5,357 nt of DNA from Clostridiales bacterium UBA1316. Lineage in GTDB: Bacteria > Bacillota > Clostridia > Oscillospirales > Oscillospiraceae. Position numbers and translations under genes: made by a program. Of this stretch, positions 1-5,212 are shown piece by piece. The stretch is from positions 1 to 5,357 of the forward strand of contig DBTM01000019.1 in NCBI GenBank assembly GCA_002307055.1. The letters are read 5' to 3'. Each line of letters begins with the position of its first letter. Positions within the stretch are counted from its first letter, which is position 1. The notes beneath the pieces are model-generated. The model was not told where the DNA came from and searched no databases. It saw only the letters and a list, made by a program, of their open reading frames with translations.

Positions 1-222
1 GAGCTTTACTCGAAGCTTTGTAAAACGCCTGACCTCGCCGATTATGCCATTGAGAGGCTTCTCGTGGATGTAAAAAAATATAAAAGAATTATAACGAAAA
101 ATGAAATGCCGCTCTATGTCGCGCTTGTTGTGGCCGATTCCAGGATCGACGCGAAGCTCGAGTATCCGACAGCCGAGCAAATCATTGCAATGGCAAAAGG
201 CTTCGCCGTTACAAAAACCTGA
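1..222 (+). CDS. C-terminal fragment of an unrecognised protein (5' end outside window)
   Basis: An open frame runs from the first base to a TGA at 220-222 and gives 73 residues, beginning ELYSKLCKTPDLADYAIERL and ending KGFAVTKT. The start lies left of the window. The tail has a charged, Lys-rich helical-looking part (about residues 14-35), then a hydrophobic strand-like stretch, LYVALVVADSRID (about residues 41-53), and a last helix-like segment around EQIIAMAKGF. This suggests the end of a compact soluble alpha/beta domain; no membrane segment or signal is visible. I do not recognise the family and assign no function. It is convergent with fakA and is followed 7 bases later by a strong hairpin, as expected for the last gene of a transcript. 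Confidence that it is coding rests on the uninterrupted frame, protein-like composition and the terminator position. Confidence 0.7.
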   Translation, partial: ELYSKLCKTPDLADYAIERLLVDVKKYKRIITKNEMPLYVALVVADSRIDAKLEYPTAEQIIAMAKGFAVTKT

Positions 223-229
223 AAGACCG

Positions 230-269
230 TTTAAATGCCCGCCGGATTGTCATCCGGCGGGCATTTAAA
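230..269. terminator. Perfect 17-bp hairpin between convergent genes, probable bidirectional terminator
   Basis: TTTAAATGCCCGCCGGA (230-246) and its exact reverse complement (253-269) flank a 6-base loop, TTGTCA. The stem core is GC-rich and its outer six pairs are TTTAAA. In each direction the 3' arm therefore ends in a short T/A run, with T-rich but not pure T sequence after it (GGTTTATTC on plus, CGGTCTTTC on minus). It lies 7 bases after the plus-strand stop and 5 bases before the end of the minus-strand fakA gene, so it can serve both. The lack of a long T tract makes its efficiency uncertain. Confidence 0.8.
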
Positions 270-274
270 ATGGT

Positions 275-2005
275 TTATTCTGCTGATATCAGGAAATAAT
301 AGACAGGCTGCCCGCCGTAAACAATCGAGGCTTCAGCTCCGGGAATCGTCAGGGTCAGCCGCTTGAGTACCTCGTTTGCCGCATTTTCGTCGACATCCTC
401 GCCCGAAAACACGGTGATAAACTCCGGTGCGTATTCGGCAAGTCGAAGTGCCACGGCATCTACGAGCGCGATGGTATCCTGGCCTGTGGCAACAAGCGTA
501 TCTTCCAGAAGCGCCAGATAATCACCGGCCTTAATGGAGTATCCGTCGTATTCCGAGTCCCGTGCGGCATATGTGATCTGCGCTGTGTGGACGCGTGTAA
601 TCGCTTGTGTCATGAGCTCTGTGTTTTCCTCGACCGACGCGACGGTATCAAGCGCAATCATGGCAGATATACCCTGCGGCATGGATTTTGAAGGAATGAC
701 AATGACTGTTTTTTCGGTCAAAGGTATACATTGCTGCGCCGCCATGATGATATTCTTGTTGTTCGGCAGCACAAAAACGACGCTGGCCGGTGTTGCTTCG
801 ATTTTGGTCAGTATATCTTCCGTGGACGGATTCATCGTCTGCCCGCCGACAATAATCTGGTCGACACCCAGGTCGCGGAACACGGCGCACATACCGTCGC
901 CGACGCTGACAGCCACGACGCCAAAGCATTTCTCGGGAGCCGCGCTCTGCCCCGGAATTTCCGAAGGATGTTCCGGCGCCTGTCCGTCCGGCTGAGCGGT
1001 GACAGCCTCAGCACCGGGCACTCTGGCCTGGCTTTCGACAATCTTGACTGTATGCTGTTCCTTCATGTTTTCAATTTTAATCGTAATCAGCGGTCCGTAG
1101 GTCAGAGCCTCCGTGATGATGCTGCCGGGCTCGTTGGAGTGCACATGCACCTTAATGAGTTCCTCATCATCAACAACGACAATACTGTCTCCGCGTACAT
1201 CAAGAAAATCACGCAGATGGTCAATGTCCTTCTGGTTTTTCTTGCTGACGATAAATTCCGTACAATAGGTAAATTTAATATCCCCGGTATCGAAACCCGT
1301 AAAATCCGCCTTCTCCCGGCTATCTGAGGAGGGCCTGCCATCCGCAAAAGCCGCCGTGCCTGCCGTCGCTTCCGCGCTGCGGCTTAATTTCTCGCCCTTC
1401 AGGGCTTTGAGCATACCCTCGAGAATATATAAATAGCCTTTTCCGCCGGCGTCGACGACACCGGCTTTTTTAAGAACAGGGTTCTGATTGATCGTATTGC
1501 CGAGCGCCTCATAACCGACCTTGATTGCGTTTTCCAAAACGGTCTCAATATCGCGTTCATTTTCCGTCTCGTACACAGCGGCATTGGCGGCAAGGCGTGA
1601 TACTGTTAAAATCGTGCCTTCAGCAGGCTTCATAACAGCCTTATACGCCGAGTCGACACCGAAGGTAATCGCCGCGGCGAAGTCGACAGCGTCTGCTGTG
1701 TCCATATCCTTTAAATGGCGGGCGATGCCTCGGAATAACAGGGACAGGATGACTCCGGAATTGCCCCGGGCACCGCGCAGGAGTGCTCCGGCTGTAATTT
1801 CGGCCGCCCTGCCGATGGTTCCGGGTGCTGAATCAGCGAGCGCCGTTGCACCGGCGCCCATGGTCAGGCTCATATTTGTACCCGTATCGCCATCCGGTAC
1901 GGGGAAAACATTCAATTCGTTAATTTCGCCTTTATGGTTATCAATAGCCGCCGCGCCATTGAGAATCATTGATTTAAATAAGGCGCCGGTAATCTGATGT
2001 GTCAA
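275..2005 (-). CDS. fakA: FakA/YloV-family fatty acid kinase (DhaL-like N domain, DegV-like C domain)
   Basis: Predicted cytoplasmic fatty acid kinase. Family members phosphorylate a fatty acid held by a FakB (DegV-type) partner, giving acyl-phosphate for phospholipid synthesis. The product is 576 residues, close to the usual 550-590. The N-terminal DhaL-like kinase domain (about 1-205) shows NVFPVPDGDTGTNM with metal-binding D38 and D40 and N44, then GARGNSG (78-84) and DAGGKGY (185-191). The middle domain holds C248 (FTYCTEF) and H287/H289 (VHVHSNEPG), matching the Cys/His/His zinc site I recall for Staphylococcus FakA. The C-terminal domain (about 361-576) contains LPNNKN and the family-typical GGQPVYYFLIS ending. 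Two low-complexity linkers, about 207-236 and 324-360 (Ala/Pro/Gln-rich), separate the domains. I chose the TTG start at 2005 because GAGGGGG lies 7 bases upstream and the metal site then falls at D38/D40. A TTG eight codons earlier (2029) has no ribosome binding site and overlaps the upstream gene. It is the second gene of an operon, 16 bases after the Asp23-family gene. No fakB is in the window. Confidence 0.95.
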   Translation of the reverse strand: MTHQITGALFKSMILNGAAAIDNHKGEINELNVFPVPDGDTGTNMSLTMGAGATALADSAPGTIGRAAEITAGALLRGARGNSGVILSLLFRGIARHLKDMDTADAVDFAAAITFGVDSAYKAVMKPAEGTILTVSRLAANAAVYETENERDIETVLENAIKVGYEALGNTINQNPVLKKAGVVDAGGKGYLYILEGMLKALKGEKLSRSAEATAGTAAFADGRPSSDSREKADFTGFDTGDIKFTYCTEFIVSKKNQKDIDHLRDFLDVRGDSIVVVDDEELIKVHVHSNEPGSIITEALTYGPLITIKIENMKEQHTVKIVESQARVPGAEAVTAQPDGQAPEHPSEIPGQSAAPEKCFGVVAVSVGDGMCAVFRDLGVDQIIVGGQTMNPSTEDILTKIEATPASVVFVLPNNKNIIMAAQQCIPLTEKTVIVIPSKSMPQGISAMIALDTVASVEENTELMTQAITRVHTAQITYAARDSEYDGYSIKAGDYLALLEDTLVATGQDTIALVDAVALRLAEYAPEFITVFSGEDVDENAANEVLKRLTLTIPGAEASIVYGGQPVYYFLISAE

Positions 2006-2021
2006 ACAGCATCCCCCTCGC
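2006..2021 (-). promoter_or_regulatory. Ribosome binding site that decides the fakA TTG start
   Basis: Read on the minus strand, the 16 bases between the TGA of the Asp23-family gene and the chosen TTG contain GAGGGGGA followed by TGCTGT and then TTGACACAT. This purine-rich run at normal spacing supports start 2005. The earlier in-frame TTG at 2029 is preceded by TCGATGATTA, with no match to the 16S rRNA tail. The stop-to-start gap suggests translation of fakA may be coupled to that of the upstream gene. Confidence 0.7.
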
Positions 2022-2375
2022 TCAGCCAATAATCATCGAGTCAACAAAGACATCGACGCTTTTTATCTCGACGCCGGTAGCCAGGGCCACCTTATAGCGA
2101 ACTTCTTCAATAATACTCCCGCAGAGGACAGGGATGTTAACGCCCTGGTCAACGGCTATATGAAGCTCTATAGAAATGGTGCCGTTATCATTATATGTGA
2201 TATGGACGCCTTTGCCCATAGACTCGCGCTTTAATAGGTGCACCAGGCCGTCCGTAACAGACCGTACCGTCATGCCCTTGACGCCGAAACAATTCGTCGC
2301 CGCAATCCCGGTAAGAACTGTAAATACATCACTTGCGATTCGGATAAACCCCTGCTCCGTTTGAACCGTTACCAT
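2022..2375 (-). CDS. Asp23/Gls24-family (YloU-like) envelope stress response protein
   Basis: A 117-residue protein of the Asp23/Gls24 (DUF322) family, matching the usual length of about 120 for YloU-type members. The N-terminal part, QGFIRIASDVFTVLTGIAAT then CFGVKGM, is the typical family opening (G-x-I-x-I-A-x-x-V...GIAAT...GV). The later parts have beta-strand patterns, GTISIELHIAVDQGVNIP, and an ending KSVDVFVDSMII resembling the family's V-x-V-x-V strand. There is no signal peptide or membrane anchor. In staphylococci Asp23 is membrane-associated through a separate anchor protein and is linked to cell-envelope stress; the role of YloU itself is poorly defined. The gene begins at ATG 2375 with GGAG 8 bases upstream and is the promoter-proximal gene of the operon with fakA, an arrangement conserved across Firmicutes. 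In many relatives rpmB lies nearby and divergent, but it is not seen here. Confidence 0.93.
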   Translation of the reverse strand: MVTVQTEQGFIRIASDVFTVLTGIAATNCFGVKGMTVRSVTDGLVHLLKRESMGKGVHITYNDNGTISIELHIAVDQGVNIPVLCGSIIEEVRYKVALATGVEIKSVDVFVDSMIIG

Positions 2376-2444
2376 AAATCCATCTCCGTTCTATGTGTAA
2401 GATGACACGCGTTGTCCTGCGCAGCCGTGTTCAATAGCTCACAT

Positions 2445-2473
2445 ATTATATTACAATGTTTATGAAACTACAA
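2445..2473 (-). promoter_or_regulatory. Predicted sigma-A promoter for the asp23-fakA operon
   Basis: On the minus strand, TTGTAG (2473-2468) is followed by exactly 17 bases and then a perfect TATAAT (2450-2445). The -10 box is ideal; the -35 box keeps only the TTG core. Initiation about 7 bases downstream would leave a leader of roughly 60 bases before the ATG at 2375. No terminator or riboswitch-like fold is evident in that leader. This is a sequence prediction only. Confidence 0.6.
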
Positions 2474-2656
2474 GTAGCAATAAAACCGCATATAAACAAG
2501 CGAATCCACTGGTATAATTCACCTGTCAAGCGAGTTAATTCAAAGACTGTGTGGCGGCGCATTATTGAGGCTATAACGTCTGATCGGCATATAACCGGAG
2601 GAACACAGATAGATTGGCCGAGAGAAGAAATTCAAAAGCTGAAAGTATTGCTATAG
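2456..2656 (+). CDS. Doubtful small ORF, possibly a gene remnant
   Basis: This is a 66-codon frame from ATG to TAG. The product is basic, with several Arg/Lys/Trp residues (KPHINKRIHWYN, TVWRRI) and an ending EEIQKLKVLL. I do not recognise it. Evidence against a live gene: no ribosome binding site precedes the ATG at 2456 or the in-frame ATG at 2462; the start overlaps the predicted promoter of the opposite operon; no promoter is evident for it. In favour: it is the longest frame in the gap, and the second half reads like a structured protein. It could be a chance frame or the decayed tail of a gene that once filled this gap. Confidence 0.2.
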   Translation: MFMKLQVAIKPHINKRIHWYNSPVKRVNSKTVWRRIIEAITSDRHITGGTQIDWPREEIQKLKVLL

Positions 2657-2788
2657 AAATAAAATGAATAAGCGTTCAATATATATTCTGCTACTATATT
2701 TAGCGCTTTCAATGTCATATATAACACGAAACATAATCAACAGGACATGGTAAAAAAAGAATCACATATGCGATAAACAGCAATTATC

Positions 2789-2816
2789 TTGACTGACGGG
2801 ATTGTTGGAGTATAAT
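2789..2816 (+). promoter_or_regulatory. Predicted sigma-A promoter of the dehydrogenase gene
   Basis: TTGACT (2789-2794, five of six consensus bases) and a perfect TATAAT (2811-2816) are separated by 16 bases, giving a near-consensus vegetative promoter. Transcription would begin near 2823, leaving a leader of only about 33 bases. A small inverted repeat, GTAAT-A-ATTAC (2822-2832), sits at the expected start point and could be an operator, though at this size in AT-rich sequence it may be chance. Confidence 0.75.
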
Positions 2817-2839
2817 AACAGGTAATAATTACTACTTAT

Positions 2840-2845
2840 GGAGGT
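2840..2845 (+). promoter_or_regulatory. Ribosome binding site of the dehydrogenase gene
   Basis: GGAGGT lies 10 bases before the ATG at 2856. It is a full-strength match to the 16S rRNA tail with slightly long spacing, filled by ACATAAATAA. Together with the strong promoter it predicts good expression and fixes the start. Confidence 0.8.
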
Positions 2846-2855
2846 ACATAAATAA

Positions 2856-3818
2856 ATGGAAAACTTAAAAGGCAAAACCGCGTTTATTACCGGCGGCGCG
2901 AGCGGCCTGGGACTCGGCATGGCCAAAGCTTTCGCAAAAGAGGGCATGAACGTTATCCTCGTTGATTTCCGGCAGAAAGCAATCGACGAAGCGCTCAAGT
3001 TCTTCGCGGAAAAAGGATGGCCGGCAAGAGGCCTTCAGCTTGACGTCACAGACCGCAAAGCTTACGCCAAAGCAGCGCTCGAGGCGGAGGCTATGTTTGG
3101 CAAAATCCATGTGCTGGTCAACAACGCCGGTATCGGCATCCCGGAAAAGGAAATTTGGACGGACAGCTACGAGGACATTGACCTCGCCATCGACGTCAAC
3201 TATAAGGGCGTCCTGAACGGCCTCAAAGAGATTCTGCCGCTCATTATCAAGCACGGCGAAGGCGGACATGTCGTCAGCACCGCTTCGAAAGCGGCGCTTG
3301 TTCCTGTGCCGGGCTTCACGCTGTACAATTCATTGAAAATGGCAGTCTGCACCGTCATGGAAACCTTGGCTTGTGATGGGAAAAAGTATAACATCGGCGC
3401 CAGCACCTTCTTCCCCGGCCCGTTCAATACGAATTTGGGCGCGTCGTCCGGTGAAGTCCGCGCCAAGCATCTTGGAATTGAGATTCCGAGCTTCGCGCCG
3501 CCCCCAGCCCCCCCGGCACCGAAGCCAGGTGAAGCGGCACCCCCACCACCCCCAATGCCGACCTTCGACTTCAGCAAAATTATGCGCGATCCCATTGAAG
3601 CCGGCGAACGCGTCCTGCGCGCCATCAAGCGCAACGATATGTACATCATGTCGCACTCAGATTTCAAAGATGGCTGGGTAGCCCGTGCCGCGGCTATTGC
3701 CAAAGGCTTCCCCGACGAACCGGAAACTCCGGGCTTCAAGCAGATCTTCAGCATGCTGGCCTACAACCCCGTCTTCGAACAGCAAACCCAGGTTCCGGCA
3801 TACGAAGCAAACAAGTAA
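2856..3818 (+). CDS. Short-chain dehydrogenase/reductase (classical SDR) with a proline-rich insertion
   Basis: A 320-residue soluble NAD(P)-dependent oxidoreductase with a Rossmann fold. Visible motifs in order: TGGASGLG cofactor loop (12-19); D37 at the end of the second strand (VILVDF), which in this family favours NAD(H) over NADP(H); D63-V64 (LQLDVTD); NNAG (89-92); active-site N115 (IDVNYKG); catalytic S144, Y157 and K161 (YNSLK); and PGPFNT (187-192). All catalytic residues are present, so it should be active on an alcohol/carbonyl pair, but the substrate cannot be read from sequence. Classical members are about 250 residues. The extra length is a segment at about 211-236 where 14 of 25 residues from 211 to 235 are Pro, just after the PG motif where the substrate lid lies, plus a C-terminal tail with PDEPETPGF and YNPVFEQQ. 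The gene is monocistronic, with its own strong promoter, ribosome binding site and terminator. It is unrelated in direction to the neighbouring units. Confidence 0.93.
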   Translation: MENLKGKTAFITGGASGLGLGMAKAFAKEGMNVILVDFRQKAIDEALKFFAEKGWPARGLQLDVTDRKAYAKAALEAEAMFGKIHVLVNNAGIGIPEKEIWTDSYEDIDLAIDVNYKGVLNGLKEILPLIIKHGEGGHVVSTASKAALVPVPGFTLYNSLKMAVCTVMETLACDGKKYNIGASTFFPGPFNTNLGASSGEVRAKHLGIEIPSFAPPPAPPAPKPGEAAPPPPPMPTFDFSKIMRDPIEAGERVLRAIKRNDMYIMSHSDFKDGWVARAAAIAKGFPDEPETPGFKQIFSMLAYNPVFEQQTQVPAYEANK

Positions 3819-3830
3819 CACATGATGATA

Positions 3831-3868
3831 CGAGGGTACGCATATTATTGCGTACCCTCGCTTTTTTT
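3831..3868 (+). terminator. Rho-independent terminator of the dehydrogenase gene
   Basis: A 12-bp perfect stem (CGAGGGTACGCA, 3831-3842, pairing with 3849-3860) closes a 6-base loop, TATTAT, and is followed by C and seven Ts (3862-3868). It lies 12 bases after the TAA of the dehydrogenase. In the minus direction there is no T run after the hairpin, so it probably does not end the convergent AraC-APH transcript efficiently. Confidence 0.93.
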
Positions 3869-3907
3869 CGCTGCTTGCCGTATCGTTGTTTTGTCGTAGG
3901 GGACGGG

Positions 3908-5212
3908 TCAGAATATCAGTTTAATCTGTTCTTTGTGCCTAACGATATACTCCAGCATTTTTCGATTGATTTCGGCGAGCGGACGGTATACATCATGGCT
4001 TTCGAAAAAGGCAATGCAGATCATCTGAATCGAACAAATGACATAAAATACGGCTTGTTTTTCCTCCGCTGTCAGCCTGCCTTCGCTGTCGTAACCGTGC
4101 AGTATTCCGCCGAGGACATCGAGCCATACCTTATAAGCGTCATCGCTCGCTTCGCTGAGAATCCCGGTTGCAATATAACAGACGTCCCACAGGCGCACGT
4201 TGAGCTCACTGAGCGCGAAGCTGATAAACCCGCTGACCTCGCCGTTTATAAACAGGATATTGCCCGGGTGCGGGTCACGGTGGATGAGCTGCTTCGGCAG
4301 CTTGCCGTACAGCTTGCCGAAGGTCTCGGTATAGTCGCTGAAAAAGCTCTCGTCAAGCCCCATGCTCCACTGGATGTTTTGCTGCCGTACATTCGGCAGC
4401 GCCCATTCAATGACGCGTGCATACAAGTCAAACGCGTCCGGTAAGACATCGTTCTGCACTTCCTTGAGCGCTTTGTGGAGCCGCGCGAGGCTCTTACCAT
4501 ACTTTTCGCCGTAAGCAATCCGGTCGCTGCCGAGCTTTTCGCTCTCGGTGAGCGGACAGCCCCTGACTCTGGTGAACAGGATAAAGAGGGCCTCGCCGTC
4601 GAGATATTCGGCCCCTGTTTTCGTCGGTACGGGCAGGGAAGAGGTGAAGCCCTGCTTGGAGAGCGCTTTTGCGACCTTAAGGTCCTTCATCAGCTTTTCG
4701 CGGTCACCGGTTTTGAGCATATACGTGTCACCGACAGTCCATTCGGTACCGGACGGCTTCGCGCCGTTCATGATGTAAACATCCTCGATCGGCAGCTGCG
4801 TATCGACGTCCCAATTTGATAAAATCTGCCGCAGTTCTTTTTCATTATAGGTATGCATATTGACCACCTTCGGAATTTTTGTTTTGTGTATATGATAAAT
4901 CGATAGATACTTTTTCGGAGAGCAGCCGTACATTTTCGTAAAAGCCTTGTAAAACCCCGCATACGTCTCAAACCCGTATTCCAGCACGACATCAACCGCT
5001 TTGCGCCCGCCCGCGATCTCGCTGAGCGCGTGGTCGAGCCGCCGCTTAATGATATAGCCCGAAACAGACGAATCCATTACCGACGCAAACAAGCGGTAAT
5101 AATGATAGGTCGAATAATTCGCCATCCGTGCCAGCTCTTCGGCGGTGATGTCGGTTTTGAGATTCAGCTCAATGTAATCAAGGCCTGCTTTAATAATATC
5201 CGGTATCTGCAT
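3908..5212 (-). CDS. AraC-type HTH regulator fused to an APH-fold kinase-like domain
   Basis: A 434-residue, two-part cytoplasmic protein. Residues about 5-105 are an AraC/XylS DNA-binding domain with two helix-turn-helix units: ITAEELARMANYSTYHYYRLF (22-42) and VDVVLEYGFETYAGFYKAF (73-91), followed by the usual GCSPKKY ending (96-102). Residues about 140-425 resemble the aminoglycoside phosphotransferase/choline kinase fold: a possible ATP-lysine K167 (YMLKTGD), a hinge-like LFILFTRVRGCPLT (209-222), and a catalytic-loop motif HRDPHPGNILF (311-321) with D313 and N318. The metal-binding Asp of the next motif, normally IDF, reads GFISFALSEL with S331, so phosphotransfer may be lost. The HTH is N-terminal, as in Rob, rather than C-terminal. 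The start at ATG 5212 follows AAGGGGAG; a GTG 36 codons earlier has no ribosome binding site and would overlap the promoter. It is probably a ligand-responsive transcription regulator; ligand and targets are unknown. It converges on the dehydrogenase gene. Confidence 0.9.
   Translation of the reverse strand: MQIPDIIKAGLDYIELNLKTDITAEELARMANYSTYHYYRLFASVMDSSVSGYIIKRRLDHALSEIAGGRKAVDVVLEYGFETYAGFYKAFTKMYGCSPKKYLSIYHIHKTKIPKVVNMHTYNEKELRQILSNWDVDTQLPIEDVYIMNGAKPSGTEWTVGDTYMLKTGDREKLMKDLKVAKALSKQGFTSSLPVPTKTGAEYLDGEALFILFTRVRGCPLTESEKLGSDRIAYGEKYGKSLARLHKALKEVQNDVLPDAFDLYARVIEWALPNVRQQNIQWSMGLDESFFSDYTETFGKLYGKLPKQLIHRDPHPGNILFINGEVSGFISFALSELNVRLWDVCYIATGILSEASDDAYKVWLDVLGGILHGYDSEGRLTAEEKQAVFYVICSIQMICIAFFESHDVYRPLAEINRKMLEYIVRHKEQIKLIF

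Larger units (their letters stand above)
2376..2855. other. AT-rich intergenic region between divergent transcription units
   Basis: This 480-base gap separates the minus-strand asp23-fakA operon from the plus-strand dehydrogenase gene. It is clearly more AT-rich than either neighbour. It holds the leader and promoter of the operon on the left and the promoter and ribosome binding site of the dehydrogenase on the right. Between them there is a doubtful 66-codon ORF and about 130 bases of AT-rich sequence with an imperfect direct repeat (AGCGTTCAATATATAT near 2671 and AGCGCTTTCAATGTCATATAT near 2702). I see no rpmB, tRNA or small stable RNA signature. Confidence 0.6.

Noticed and set aside
230..269. 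Perfect inverted repeat as a transposon end or attachment site
   Set aside because: Its position between two convergent stop codons, the short loop and the TTTAAA outer pairs fit a bidirectional terminator; there is no second copy in the window.
534..1997. Long plus-strand frames (534-995, 731-1327, 1521-1997) opposite fakA
   Set aside because: They are antisense to a clearly conserved coding sequence, have no family-like motifs or start signals, and are explained by the codon bias of fakA.
2006..2029. Longer fakA start at TTG 2029
   Set aside because: It overlaps the end of the Asp23-family gene and lacks a ribosome binding site. The purine run GAGGGGG lies inside the extension and serves the TTG at 2005.
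3200..3754. Minus-strand frame with Gly-rich runs (GGGGGAA, GAGGAGGG) opposite the SDR
   Set aside because: It is the antisense reading of the proline codons in the SDR gene, with no ribosome binding site and no recognisable domain.
3848..4444. Plus-strand frame beginning inside the terminator and running opposite the AraC-APH gene
   Set aside because: Its start lies within the loop of a strong terminator, it has no translation signal, and it is antisense to a conserved protein.
3908..5212. Aminoglycoside resistance gene, suggested by the APH-like domain
   Set aside because: The AraC-type N-terminal half, the missing metal-binding Asp and the lack of any mobile or resistance context argue against an antibiotic-modifying enzyme. 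The APH fold includes many unrelated kinases.
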